Positions 7,981 through 16,827 are shown, counted from the first letter of the stretch. The stretch: DNA of 64,000 bases from G963675935 sp963675935 (GCA_963675935.2 CAXXPV010000003.1:372001-436000), one strand, 5' to 3'. Notes: generated by a model from the letters alone, not told the origin. Numbers and translations are program-made.

Positions 7981-8661
7981 CTAAGTCCCAAGACCTAAGT
8001 CCCAAGTCCCAAGACCTATCTCGGCGTCGGCCGCCTCGATATCGCGTTGATCCTCACCCCGATACAGTCCATGACTCACAATATATTCCTCCACCGCTCG
8101 GGGGACTTGGTAGCGGATGCTCTGGCCCAATTGAACCCGGCGGCGGATGTCGCTGGCGCTTAGCCCGACCGAGGGCATCTCGACCTGACATTGCCGCATC
8201 AGCTCGATGCGTTCCGGCGAGGCGACCGACCGCATCGCATCGAAATCGAGCGGCCCGCAGCCCGGGCGATGAACCGCCACCGGCAAGGCAAGCTCGCAAA
8301 CCCGCGCGGCGTTGTGCCAACGGGGCAGATCGGCCAGCATGTCGGCCCCCATCAGGAAAAACAACTCCCGGCTTGGGTCTTCCTCGTGCAGATGCGCGAG
8401 CGTATCGACCGAATAGTTGACCCCGCCGCGGTCGGCCTCATGGCGACAGACCGCGAAGGCCGGATTGCCGGCCGTGGCCAGTTCGAGCATTTCGATCCGC
8501 AGTTCGACGGGCGTCGGCTGTCGATCCTGTTTATGCGGCGGCTGTGCCGTTGGCAGGAACCAGACGGCGTCCAATCGGCATTGTTCGCGGCAGCACTCCG
8601 CCAGCAGCAGGTGGCCGTAATGAACCGGATCGAACGTTCCGCCGAAGATGCCGAGTCGCAA
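7981..8661 (-). CDS. nadD: Nicotinate-nucleotide adenylyltransferase
   Basis: The 226-aa enzyme condenses NaMN and ATP to deamido-NAD in NAD synthesis. The N-terminus MRLGIFGGTFDPVHYGHLLL carries the GGTFDPxHxGH nucleotidyltransferase signature. FLPTAQPPHKQ follows, then FFLMGADMLADLPRWH and the C-terminal SASDIRRRV (ISSTxIR-like). The length is slightly above the usual 190-215 because of a C-terminal tail running into short direct repeats (cctaagtcccaagac) that may have extended the frame. Confidence 0.95.
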   Translation of the reverse strand: MRLGIFGGTFDPVHYGHLLLAECCREQCRLDAVWFLPTAQPPHKQDRQPTPVELRIEMLELATAGNPAFAVCRHEADRGGVNYSVDTLAHLHEEDPSRELFFLMGADMLADLPRWHNAARVCELALPVAVHRPGCGPLDFDAMRSVASPERIELMRQCQVEMPSVGLSASDIRRRVQLGQSIRYQVPRAVEEYIVSHGLYRGEDQRDIEAADAEIGLGTWDLGLGT

Positions 8662-9047
8662 GTTAGTGGCTAGTGGCTAGTGGTCAAAGTGGCTATTTAA
8701 GCGTCAGATTGATAGCGTCGTAAATAGCCGGGGGCCAACGGCCCGCGGAATTTGCTTTCCATCGCCAACGATGCCGACATTTATTAACCTGACGGTCAAT
8801 GGCCGCTGCGTTAATTGCGTCATTCTATTCCGCCATCTAATCGGTTGAAATAGGAAAGCGCCGTCACGCCACCCCCCCCTTATGCGTCACAACTCATCTC
8901 GTTTACCCCCCTCAACCTTACCGATTTCACGGTCCTCTCCGTTAAAAGTGTTGCAATTTATGGGTGGGTGGTGGTAAGCTAGGCAAATCTCTGCATATTT
9001 CCACATTTGCCATAATCCCCAATTCTTTCCATGAGAGGCAGCCTACG
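8662..9047. other. Intergenic region upstream of the PEP-CTERM gene
   Basis: About 385 bases without a gene. It contains a repeat unit agccgggggccaacggcccg (8728 on) that recurs at 62576 on, and short palindromes. A run of C (8869-8879) and a low-GC stretch follow. A ribosome site AGAGG lies ~10 bases before ATG 9048. I see no clear promoter. Confidence 0.5.
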
Positions 9048-11180
9048 ATGGGGCGTTTCAGCTATCCGCGTGTCGCAACGGTGTTGCGTTCGTTTCCCGT
9101 CGGCCTTGTTTTGTCGGTCGTGTTTTTGATTCCCCTCGCCGGTCCGCTGCCATTGGCTCACGCGGCGATCGACGCCACGGTGGAGGGCGACGTCGATCCA
9201 GCGGATCCGAGTACATGGAGCAGTGGTGCCTATGCCTACGTTGGAAAGACTACGGACGGCACGCTGTCTCTTAATTCCGGTGAACTGATTTCGTTCTGCG
9301 GTCGTATTGGTGATGGCAACACCGCGACTGGTATCGTAGACATTACCGGGAGCCAATCAACATGGAGTACGCAAAGCTATCTGTATATAGGGCGTTACGG
9401 CAGTGGAACACTAAACATCACGAACGGAGGTGAGGTAAGTAACATCGGTGCTTTCGCCGACTGCTACATTGGCTACAAGGCAAATTCCAAGGGCGAAGTT
9501 AACATTGCAGGAGATGGTTCCACATGGAATATAAGCAACAATCTGTACACCGGTTATAGTGGCATTGGAACGCTGAATATCACTAATAGAGGAAGTGTGA
9601 AAATTGGATCGGCCTCCAGCGACATTTATGGCAATGCCTTTATCGGCAGTAACACAGGCTCTACCGGGGCGATGAATGTCTCAGGCATCGGCTCGACTTT
9701 GATGTGCAGCCAACAACTCTGTGTTGGCACAAGCGGCGGCAGCGGAAAGCTGACGATTTCCAAGGGCGGTCGCGTCAGCAATACCGTCGGCACCATCGGC
9801 AATCACGCGTTGTCCTCGGGCACTGTGACGGTCGATAATGGGACGTGGACCAACAGCAGCACACTCGACATCGGCTACTTTGGCTTCGGATCGCTCAATA
9901 TCGTCAACGGCGGCCACGTCAGCAATACGAACGGACGCATCGGCTACTCCACCAACTATCCGACGGGATTCGCCGATACCGTTACGGTCAACAACTCGAC
10001 ATGGACCAACACGGGCACCCTCACCATTGGCTCTCCGACCGGCGTCGGGATTCTCAATATCACAAACGGAGGCAAAGTCACCAGCGTCAACAGCTATATC
10101 GACAGCTCTTCTTGGCTCTACACAGATTACGGCTTGAGGAGCGCAGTAACGGTCGATAACGCAACTTGGACCGACAGCGGCAGTATTACCGTTGATGATT
10201 ATGCGATTCTCAAAATCGTCAACGGCGGCAAGGTAAACTGTTGCACAACAACCGGCAGCAACGGTACGGCAATCGTCTCCGGCAAGGACACGACATGGAC
10301 CGTAAGCGACAGAATTACATTGGATCAGAATCTCAATATTTTCATTACCAACGGAGGAACCATCGCGGCAAAATACATCTCTTTTGCCAATAGCTACTCG
10401 CAGTTGACGATCGACATCGGACGCGGCAGCAAACTCATTATGAATGACGGGAATGGAGGCATCACCAACAACGGCATCATCTGCATGAACGCAAGTGCAA
10501 ATATCAGCGACGGCGACTACTCTCCTTTTTCTGTCAAATCGGTATCATCCTCATACACGGCGAAGTGGGAGCCCGTCGGTGGAACGTGGAACAACAGCAC
10601 TCGTCTCTTCACCGTTCATGCCGCCGCTCTGGGCAACTCTGGAACTCCAATCACGATCGACCTGTTCTCACAACAACGCATTCTTGTTAGCGATAGCGCG
10701 ACGGGTTGGGTTGCTGGAGCCAGTTTCTGCGCCGCATCAAACACGCAATTGTCATCGCCTCCCACGTCCGTCTCACTGACCGCCACGGCCATTGACGGCG
10801 ATGTCCTCGCCGATCTGAAAGCCGCGGCAGGCGATAGCGAAAGGGTTTTGAGCGGTTGGACGCTATCGACGGGCAACTACTACAACTATCAATACATCAG
10901 TTCGGTGACGCCCGCCTATATCTCGCTTCTGGTCGGCACGGGTAAATCGCTCGAAGACTTGACGCTCTGGCATTACACGGCTGACTCGGGGTGGACCAAG
11001 TACACCCCAATTGATTTTACCTACGACGGCACGTATGCCAGTTTCACGTGCGATAGTTCCCTCTTCATGTACAATTTCAGCGGCTATGCCATCACGGCTG
11101 TGCCCGAACCGGGAACTCTCGCCCTGCTGGCCGTGGCGATTGCCGGACTCGCGGCTTACTCGCGACGGAAGAGGAAATAG
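9048..11180 (+). CDS. PEP-CTERM exported protein with T5SS/PEP-CTERM-associated repeats
   Basis: The 710-aa protein has a long signal peptide ending LPLAHA. It then has about ten beta-helix-type repeats built around GxGxLNIxNGGxVSN and GTVTVDNxTWTNS motifs spaced ~45-55 residues. The C-terminus VPEPGTLALLAVAIAGLAAY plus SRRKRK is a complete PEP-CTERM sorting signal: PEP motif, TM helix, basic tail. Such proteins are exported and processed by an exosortase, and the repeat is shared with passenger domains of autotransporters. ATG 9048 is chosen over 8964 because the signal peptide starts there. Probable role: extracellular matrix or surface adhesin. Confidence 0.9.
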   Translation: MGRFSYPRVATVLRSFPVGLVLSVVFLIPLAGPLPLAHAAIDATVEGDVDPADPSTWSSGAYAYVGKTTDGTLSLNSGELISFCGRIGDGNTATGIVDITGSQSTWSTQSYLYIGRYGSGTLNITNGGEVSNIGAFADCYIGYKANSKGEVNIAGDGSTWNISNNLYTGYSGIGTLNITNRGSVKIGSASSDIYGNAFIGSNTGSTGAMNVSGIGSTLMCSQQLCVGTSGGSGKLTISKGGRVSNTVGTIGNHALSSGTVTVDNGTWTNSSTLDIGYFGFGSLNIVNGGHVSNTNGRIGYSTNYPTGFADTVTVNNSTWTNTGTLTIGSPTGVGILNITNGGKVTSVNSYIDSSSWLYTDYGLRSAVTVDNATWTDSGSITVDDYAILKIVNGGKVNCCTTTGSNGTAIVSGKDTTWTVSDRITLDQNLNIFITNGGTIAAKYISFANSYSQLTIDIGRGSKLIMNDGNGGITNNGIICMNASANISDGDYSPFSVKSVSSSYTAKWEPVGGTWNNSTRLFTVHAAALGNSGTPITIDLFSQQRILVSDSATGWVAGASFCAASNTQLSSPPTSVSLTATAIDGDVLADLKAAAGDSERVLSGWTLSTGNYYNYQYISSVTPAYISLLVGTGKSLEDLTLWHYTADSGWTKYTPIDFTYDGTYASFTCDSSLFMYNFSGYAITAVPEPGTLALLAVAIAGLAAYSRRKRK

Positions 11181-11232
11181 CGAGCGGACGGATTGCGAAA
11201 CCGCAAGCGGTTTTCTAATTCCCAATCCATCT

Positions 11233-12018
11233 TTATAGTCCCAGCACGTCGCCCATGCCGTAAAGTCCTGGACCCTTCCCCACCAAAAACTTCGCGGCGG
11301 CCAAGGCGCCGGCGGCGTAACAATCGCGATTGCTCGCACGAACCGTTAGCTCGATCGTCTCGCCCAACATGCCGAAGATGATCGTGTGTTCGCCGGGATT
11401 GTCGCCCACGCGAATTGCGTGATAGCCGATCTCATTGTGCGGACGCTTGCCCGGCCGGCCTTCGCGGCCGTGCCGCTCGGCGGTCTGGCCCATCGCGCCG
11501 GCGATGATCTTGCCGAACTTCAAGGCCGTGCCGCTCGGGGCGTCTTCCTTGAACCGGTGATGCCGTTCGAGAATCTCCACGTCGGCGTCGCAGTCCTTGA
11601 GCGCCGTGGCGGCGATTTCCGTGAGCTTCATCGTCAGATTGACCGCCAGACTCATGCTCGGCGACCACACGAGCGGGATTTCTCGTGCGGCTTCGCGCAA
11701 CTTGGTCAATTGAGCTTCGCTTAATCCCGTGGTGGCGACGACCAGCGAAACCTGCTTTTGCCGGCACGTTTCGATGATTTTATCGACGGCGGCCGGCACC
11801 GAAAAATCAATGACGACATCGACCGGCGCGTCGAGCGTGCCGGAAAGGGGCACACCCAGCGGCTTGACGCCCGCGAGCGTGCCGGCGTCTTCGCCCAATC
11901 GTGGATGTTGCGGCGCGTCAATCGCGGCGGCAAGTGTAAGTTCAGGATCGGCCGCGGCGAGGGCAACGAGTCGTTGTCCCATGCGTCCGGCGGCGCCGTG
12001 GATGGCAATGCGTGGCAT
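11233..12018 (-). CDS. dapB: 4-hydroxy-tetrahydrodipicolinate reductase
   Basis: The 261-aa enzyme makes tetrahydrodipicolinate in the lysine/diaminopimelate pathway. The sequence shows the NAD(P) loop IHGAAGRMGQRL, VVIDFS, VVATTGLSEAQ and the catalytic box EILERHHRFKEDAPSGTALK with the His-His pair and Lys. The usual SPNMSxGVN is SPSMSLAVN here. The C-terminus VGKGPGLYGMGDVLGL is typical. It is isolated from other dap genes, with thrC next to it in the same orientation. Confidence 0.95.
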   Translation of the reverse strand: MPRIAIHGAAGRMGQRLVALAAADPELTLAAAIDAPQHPRLGEDAGTLAGVKPLGVPLSGTLDAPVDVVIDFSVPAAVDKIIETCRQKQVSLVVATTGLSEAQLTKLREAAREIPLVWSPSMSLAVNLTMKLTEIAATALKDCDADVEILERHHRFKEDAPSGTALKFGKIIAGAMGQTAERHGREGRPGKRPHNEIGYHAIRVGDNPGEHTIIFGMLGETIELTVRASNRDCYAAGALAAAKFLVGKGPGLYGMGDVLGL

Positions 12019-12082
12019 TAGTGATTCGTGGTTAGTGGTTAGTGAATAAGGAATTGGTCACAAATAACTTCCCGATCTCATC

Positions 12083-12156
12083 GTGGGGCAGGTTGCCAAC
12101 CTGCCAGAACCCCGAAAGAAATTGGCGTTTCAAGGCAGGTTGGCAACCTGCCCCAC
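12083..12156. repeat. Perfect 23-bp inverted repeat between thrC and dapB
   Basis: Arms 12083-12105 and 12134-12156 are perfect reverse complements (unit gcaggttgccaacctgcc) with a 28-base loop. Each arm is nearly self-palindromic. It lies in the gap between two minus-strand genes and could terminate thrC transcription, but it also looks like a dispersed repeat. Confidence 0.7.
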
Positions 12157-12228
12157 GGAAATTATTTCCGACCATTTCCTAACAGCCGCTTGCGGCTTCG
12201 CATGAACCGCGTACAAACATTTCCATTT

Positions 12229-13620
12229 TCAACCGTGCGATTCGATCGCTCGAATAATCTCATCGAGATCGTTCGCCACGGGCACGGCGTGGTTGGCGAA
12301 CTCGGCGGTTTTTACGCCGCGGCAGCCGAGCGTTTCGTCGAACTTCTTGCGATCGGCGGAATGATACGCCACCGTGGCCGTCGGGTCTTTGAGCTGATGC
12401 CCGGTCAAGATGCACACCACGCGCTCGTCAGGCCCGATCACGCCCTCGGCCACAAGCTGCTTCGCGCCGGCCACGCTCGCCGCGCTGGCCGGTTCGCAGC
12501 CCATGCCGCCGGCGCCCACCTGGGCCTTCGCGTCCAAAATCTCTTGATCCGAAACCTTTCGCACCACGCCATCGCACCATTCCAACGCGCGAAGGCATTT
12601 CGTCAGGTTCACCGGCCGATTGATTTCGATCGCGCTGGCCAAGGTCGAAGCCCGGCGATGAGCGGCGTCCATCTCGGCGTAATACTGCGTGGCGACTTCC
12701 ATGTTCGGCCGGCCGGTGTTCCAACGCAGGCCGCGGTCATTGACCAACTGGCAAAGTGTGTCGGCCCCCGCGGCATTGATGACCGCCAATCGTGGAATGC
12801 GGTCGATGAGCCCCAGTTTTTTCAGCTCGAAAAACGCCTTGCCGAACGCGCTGGAATTGCCCAAGTTTCCGCCCGGCACGACGATCCAGTCGGGCACGTT
12901 CCATCCGAGCGATTCGAGCACTCGGAACATGATTGTCTTCTGCCCTTCGAGCCGGAAGGGATTGACGCTGTTGACCAGATAGATGCCCAATCGCCGGCTG
13001 ACCTCTTGCACCCGGGCCATGGCGTCGTCGAAGTCGCCGTTGATTTGCACGGTCAGGGCGCCGTAGTCGAGCGCTTGCGAAAGTTTTCCATAGGAGATTT
13101 TGCCGGAGCCGATAAAAATGACCGCACGCATCAGCCGGGTGACGGAGCAGTAGAGGGCCAGCGAGGCGCTGGTGTTGCCGGTCGAGGCGCAGGCGGCCCG
13201 CGTGGCGCCGACCAGTCGGGCGTGGCTGAACGCGGCCGACATGCCGTTGTCCTTGAAACTGCCCGAGGGATTCATTCCTTCATATTGCAGATGCAGCCGG
13301 CCAGGGGTGACGCCCACGTAGCGGGCAACACCTTCCGAGGCGTGCAGCAACGTCTGCCCTTCGCCCACGGTGACGCACTGGCCAACCGGGGCGAACGGCA
13401 GCAGATCGTGGAACCGCCACACGCCGCTGAAACAGTGCGGATCGCCGCGTCGCGACCATTTTTGCTCGAAGTCGGACAGCCGGCTTGGCAGCGGCAGGCG
13501 GTCCCAGTCATAGGCCACGTCGAGCAGGCCGCCGCAACGGTCGCAGGCCACGCGGGTTTCGTCGATGGCGTAGGTTTCACCACAAGAGGGGGAAATGCAC
13601 TGTTGGAAGGCGGCCGACAT
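12229..13620 (-). CDS. thrC: Threonine synthase
   Basis: The 463-aa PLP enzyme converts O-phosphohomoserine to threonine. An N-terminal zinc-ribbon-like segment (CISPSCGE...CDRCG) precedes the fold, as in class I/short threonine synthases. The PLP lysine lies in NPSGSFKDNGMSAAF. STGNTSASLALY follows, then the glycine loop VPGGNLGNSSAF binding phosphate. The ATG starts MSAAFQQCISPSCG. The gene is the last chromosomal gene before the prophage scar. Confidence 0.95.
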   Translation of the reverse strand: MSAAFQQCISPSCGETYAIDETRVACDRCGGLLDVAYDWDRLPLPSRLSDFEQKWSRRGDPHCFSGVWRFHDLLPFAPVGQCVTVGEGQTLLHASEGVARYVGVTPGRLHLQYEGMNPSGSFKDNGMSAAFSHARLVGATRAACASTGNTSASLALYCSVTRLMRAVIFIGSGKISYGKLSQALDYGALTVQINGDFDDAMARVQEVSRRLGIYLVNSVNPFRLEGQKTIMFRVLESLGWNVPDWIVVPGGNLGNSSAFGKAFFELKKLGLIDRIPRLAVINAAGADTLCQLVNDRGLRWNTGRPNMEVATQYYAEMDAAHRRASTLASAIEINRPVNLTKCLRALEWCDGVVRKVSDQEILDAKAQVGAGGMGCEPASAASVAGAKQLVAEGVIGPDERVVCILTGHQLKDPTATVAYHSADRKKFDETLGCRGVKTAEFANHAVPVANDLDEIIRAIESHG

Positions 13621-13711
13621 GAAATCTTCGCTGGCTTGGGGGGGAAGGCTATAAGTTGGAACGTCTTACCAGTTTAGGTCAGGTCGATCAGCCAATCAAG
13701 GTGTTCGGACA

Positions 13712-13813
13712 CGGACGAAAATCGAGGTTTTGGCCGAACTCGCTCGACACTTCCGGCAGCGATAGGAAACGGTCGTCGATCCCGACCTAGAGAACTTGAT
13801 TGGGCTGGCCTAA
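13712..13813 (+). pseudogene. 3' remnant of a 49061-type repressor-like gene
   Basis: These ~100 bases encode the last residues of the protein at 49061-49525 (TKIEVLAELARHFRQR, then DPDLENLIGLA and TAA), with an in-frame TAG replacing the Tyr codon after FRQR. Similarity to the right end of the prophage begins abruptly at 13712 and continues past the stop up to 14060 (compare 49424-49771). It is therefore a fragment left by an earlier related element at the same site. Confidence 0.85.
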
Positions 13814-13938
13814 TGCCGAATAGCGTGCCGCTTTCACTTCTTTCACTTCTGCTTGCTCTTCCGCAGGTTCTCGCGGTGTCGTCTCGGTGGCTCGTGTTGG
13901 CGTTTTCTCGCTCGCACCCCCCCGCTGGCAAGAAGCAC

Positions 13939-13965
13939 ATAAAGCCCGCTTTTTACGGGCTTTAT
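13939..13965. terminator. Hairpin in the left prophage remnant
   Basis: Arms ataaagcccg (13939-13948) and cgggctttat (13956-13965) form a perfect 10-bp stem around a 7-base T-rich loop. A counterpart is at 49654-49676. In the intact copy it follows the outward-facing regulator gene, which fits a terminator usable in both directions. Confidence 0.6.
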
Positions 13966-14016
13966 GGCGTTTCGTGTCTCGTTTTGTCCCTGGTTGTCCA
14001 GTTAAACAGGGGGGGG

Positions 14017-14060
14017 AGTGAGGCCGGCGGGACTCGAACCCGCGACCAACGGATTAAAAG
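14017..14060. other. Left attachment site (3' fragment of tRNA-Lys)
   Basis: These 44 bases are identical to 49728-49771 and comprise 42 nt of the 3' side of tRNA-Lys on the minus strand: T-arm, variable loop and the anticodon-stem 3' strand with part of the anticodon loop. After 14060 the two sequences diverge completely, so the crossover lies in this core. Only the 3' part of the tRNA is here; the functional copy is at the right end. Confidence 0.9.
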
Positions 14061-14273
14061 CTTCTTGACGGATGTTTTTCCGGCGTTTTACGTATCGTTT
14101 TGACCGGCCTTTTGCCAGCTTTCTTGCTATGCTTCTTGCTTTTCTTGCATTGCCGCTCCGCCCATTCTAAGTGGCTACGCCGCTGATTTTGCTGCTGGCT
14201 TCGCGTGTCGCGTGATGGGTATTTCCATGTATTTGAGGGCCTGTTGGGGCATTCAACAACAGGGAGTCCTCGA

Positions 14274-14459
14274 ATGGAAGACCGTTATTTATCCCGCCAT
14301 GAGTTGGCAAAATTCCTCGGTATCTCCACCCGCTCTGTCGATCGACGAGCCGCTGACGGAAGCCTTCCCCCGCCGGTTTTAATCGGACCACCCGGCGGCA
14401 AGAAGGTCCGCCGCTGGCGGCAATCCGCCGTCGTCGCCAAGCTTGAACGCCATCGCTAA
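14274..14459 (+). CDS. Excisionase-like helix-turn-helix protein
   Basis: The 61-aa basic protein MEDRYLSRHELAKFLGISTR has a winged helix-turn-helix of the MerR/excisionase family: LSRHELAKFLGISTRSVDRR followed by the wing PPPVLIGPPGGKKVRRWR. Such small proteins bind att DNA and steer excision. Its place next to attL and before the integrase supports an Xis role. The ATG was set at MEDRYLS; an upstream in-frame ATG (14205) has no family-like sequence. Confidence 0.8.
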   Translation: MEDRYLSRHELAKFLGISTRSVDRRAADGSLPPPVLIGPPGGKKVRRWRQSAVVAKLERHR

Positions 14460-14579
14460 GTCGTTGGCAGGAATATACTTATGTGCGTTTTCGCCGTGTG
14501 TTTTAATGGGGTTTGGAGCGGACGGGTGATTATTTCCCGCTCTGGCTAAAACCTCACTACTACACAGGAGCTACGAGTT

Positions 14580-14900
14580 ATGGCTACGGCTACCACGTTT
14601 CGTGTCTATCGCATCAACGAGGCCCTTCGCAAGGCCGTCAAAGCCAAGCGGGAGGCCAGCGGGACAAACACCAAGGCCGTGTTGGATGCGGCCGTGAGCG
14701 ATTCGCTCCCCAAAGTTGTCGCCGCCCTGCAGGCCGTCGGCTTCACAATGGCCAAGGGCAAGGCCCGGCCGGTCCGTTGGCCGGTCGATTCGGAGTTGTT
14801 GGGTGCCTTGCAGGTCGCATCGAAGCAGACTGGCGGGATTCCGGCCAGCAAACTTCTGGCCGTCAGTTTGGCCCTGTTTTGCCAGAAGGGGGGCAAGTGA
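14580..14900 (+). CDS. RHH-like small protein, first gene of a recurring pair
   Basis: The 106-aa protein resembles, along its whole length, the 102-aa product at 41686-41994 (shared FRVYRINEALR / YRVFHLPEGLR; SLPKVVAALQAVGF / SLPRILESLGEIGF; then RWPVDSELL...TGGIPASKLLAVSLAL / RIPMTPETS...TGVPISRLLFASLAL). The C-terminal strand-helix-helix looks like a ribbon-helix-helix DNA-binding unit and also resembles the C-terminus of the 49061 regulator. AGGAG lies ~10 bases before the ATG. Its TGA overlaps the next ATG, so the pair is translationally coupled. A regulator or antitoxin-like role is inference. Confidence 0.75.
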   Translation: MATATTFRVYRINEALRKAVKAKREASGTNTKAVLDAAVSDSLPKVVAALQAVGFTMAKGKARPVRWPVDSELLGALQVASKQTGGIPASKLLAVSLALFCQKGGK

Positions 14901-15310
14901 TGAAGGCACTCAACAAGCGAGCGTCTGAAATTTTCAACAAGCTGACGGCCGGATTGGCCAAGCCCGGCGACCATCGCAAGTGGGACAACGCCCAAGGTGT
15001 CTTTATGGCGGCTTGCATCGAACTCGTCGACGAGACGAAGGCGGGCCAAGTCGTGTCGGTCGCCCACTACCATGTCAATTCTGATCTGTGCCGCGACCCC
15101 GACGTGTGCTTCCTGATTTCCAATGGCACTTTTACGCTTGGCGAAGCCGGAATTTTCCCGCTCTCTTTCCGGCAGGACAATCTTGGCATCGACCGCCAAG
15201 CCGCCGCAATTCAAGAGGATGGGCATGTGGTGTTCTACCCCGGCCCGCAGCGAGATTTAGCGATGTTTTGCAACCAGTGGATGAAGAACCTTTCCGAGCA
15301 GCAATTTTAA
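14900..15310 (+). CDS. Phage/planctomycete protein, second gene of a recurring pair (DUF6908-like?)
   Basis: The 136-aa protein MKALNKRASEIFNKLTAGL contains GDHRKWDNAQG, VVSVAHYHVN, CFLISNG and FPLSFRQDNLGID, then a Trp-rich end (CNQWMKNL). The 125-aa product at 40091-40468 is a clear distant homologue (shared IFxxLTxGLxKxGDxRKxD, VSxAH, FLIS, PxSxR, FxNQWxxN). The pattern recalls a family I remember as DUF6908; I cannot check this. ATG 14900 overlaps the stop of the upstream gene. Function unknown. Confidence 0.75.
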   Translation: MKALNKRASEIFNKLTAGLAKPGDHRKWDNAQGVFMAACIELVDETKAGQVVSVAHYHVNSDLCRDPDVCFLISNGTFTLGEAGIFPLSFRQDNLGIDRQAAAIQEDGHVVFYPGPQRDLAMFCNQWMKNLSEQQF

Positions 15311-15372
15311 CGGACCACGTTCCACACCAACCAACGGTAAGGTGGTGTGGAAGCCGGATCAGGAGCAAAGCA

Positions 15373-16533
15373 ATGAACCTTCCCGAATACAAGTTGATCG
15401 GTCGTCCCCGGCGAATCAAGGCCAAAGGGGTCCTGGTGGCCAATTATTACCAGTTCTACCGCCTACCGCCCGACTTGAAGGTCATGCGGGCACCGTGCTG
15501 CCACGACCGCCAGCAGAGCGAGCGAAAGGCGATCTATTACGTCGAGCAGCACATCAAGAAGGGCATGGCGAAGGACGACCCCGTTATCGCCTGTGCCGGC
15601 CACACCATCAAACAGCACTTGGCCGTCTACAAGGAATCGCTTGAAGCCGACGAGAACACGCCTAAACACGTCAGCATGACCATCAACAAAATTGAGCGTA
15701 TCTGCAAAGGTCTCCATTGGAGGGTGATTTCCGATATAGATGGTTTGAAGCTGAAAAATTGGCTCAATAGTTTGACGAAGTTACATCCCAGGAGTAGTCG
15801 CCTTGCCAAGGAGAAGGTTAGTTATACGACCCGCAGATACTATGCCACCACCATCAAGTCCTTCACGAAATTCTTGGCCCAGAATCGGCGAATCGAGCAA
15901 GACCCGCTGCTCTACTTCACCGTAAAGACGAAGGGCGACAAACCGGAACCAACGAAGATTCGCCGGGCATTGACGCCGGACGAAACGAACAGGCTTATCC
16001 GGGCTGCCCGTGCGAGCAAGGCCGTCGTGCGAGAACTGACCGGCGAGCAGCGTGCTTGGCTATATCGTCTCACGGTCGCGGTCGGCTTTCGCGCCCATGA
16101 GATGGCATCCCTCACCCCGCAGAGCTTCAACCTGGACGAGGCGTGTGTGCTGTTGGAAAGAAGCGTGAGCAAGCGCCGCCGCTATGACCGCGTGGAAATT
16201 CATCAATCCCTGCTTGACGGCCTACGCGAATGGTTGGCCGATAAAAGGCCGGACAGGCCGCTCTGGCCCGGTTCCTGGTGGACCGTCGCCGCTCGAATGC
16301 TTCGCCACGACATGAAGGTTGCCGACATTCCGCCGGTTGATGACGACAATCACGTGGTGGATTTCCACGCTTTGCGGACGACGTTCATCACCAATTTGGT
16401 GGGCACGAGCGTTCCAATAACTTTGGTCCAGCGAATTGCGAGACTCTCGACGCCGGCATTATTGGACAGATATTACAAGCCCGCCGATTCAGCGAGGGCA
16501 GAGGCAATAGCGGCAATGCCGGTCTTCATGTAA
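15373..16533 (+). CDS. Tyrosine-type site-specific integrase, one catalytic residue altered
   Basis: The 386-aa phage integrase has an N-terminal SAM-like core-binding domain (residues ~85-190) and a C-terminal catalytic domain. Active-site residues are Arg240 (GFRAHEMASL), Lys267 (SVSKRRRYD), His332 and Arg335 (FHALRTTFIT), and Tyr367 in LLDRYYKP. The position usually held by a second His or Trp (ARHS) is Leu358 (ARLS, codon CTC). AGGAG 7 bases before ATG 15373 sets the start; the longer frame from 15088 overlaps the upstream gene. It should recombine attP with the tRNA-Lys attB next to it, perhaps at reduced rate. Confidence 0.92.
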   Translation: MNLPEYKLIGRPRRIKAKGVLVANYYQFYRLPPDLKVMRAPCCHDRQQSERKAIYYVEQHIKKGMAKDDPVIACAGHTIKQHLAVYKESLEADENTPKHVSMTINKIERICKGLHWRVISDIDGLKLKNWLNSLTKLHPRSSRLAKEKVSYTTRRYYATTIKSFTKFLAQNRRIEQDPLLYFTVKTKGDKPEPTKIRRALTPDETNRLIRAARASKAVVRELTGEQRAWLYRLTVAVGFRAHEMASLTPQSFNLDEACVLLERSVSKRRRYDRVEIHQSLLDGLREWLADKRPDRPLWPGSWWTVAARMLRHDMKVADIPPVDDDNHVVDFHALRTTFITNLVGTSVPITLVQRIARLSTPALLDRYYKPADSARAEAIAAMPVFM

Positions 16534-16827
16534 GGATTGCTGTCTACTTCCGCTACTGCCATCTTGCCCAGTCCTTCCGTCTTCACTCTTCCTCTATATC
16601 CGCATCTGGGGCACCGGGCTGGCTTCGGTGACCATTTCCCTTGTGTTCCGTTGCACTCCGACGGGGCAGGAGGGCCAGCGGGGCGAGGAGGACAAAAAGG
16701 GAAGAAAAGCTTGCTAAACTGACATGCCCCCGCTTGCGTGCCGTCTCTGGGACCGCTACGCTAAGGGGGGGGCCTAGAAAGGCCATCCATTTGCACGACC
16801 TTCGCTAGCGGAAATTATGGGGGCATC
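16534..16827. other. Intergenic region between integrase and defence-like cargo
   Basis: About 290 bases with no convincing gene. It contains purine-rich stretches (gggcaggagggccagcgggg) and, near its end, runs of C and G (tgcccccgcttgcgtgccg; cgctaagggggggg) that may fold. It marks the jump from GC-rich phage sequence to the AT-richer cargo. A promoter for the following + strand gene must lie here but I cannot point to it. Confidence 0.5.

Noticed and set aside
12190..13677. Long plus-strand open frame (495 codons) opposite thrC
   Set aside because: It is the antisense shadow of a clear threonine synthase; its composition is His/Gly/Arg-rich and it has no ribosome site or domain.
14019..14060. 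Possible second tRNA-Lys gene at the left end
   Set aside because: Only the 3' 42 nt are present; after 14060 the sequence departs from the cloverleaf, so it is an attachment-site fragment.
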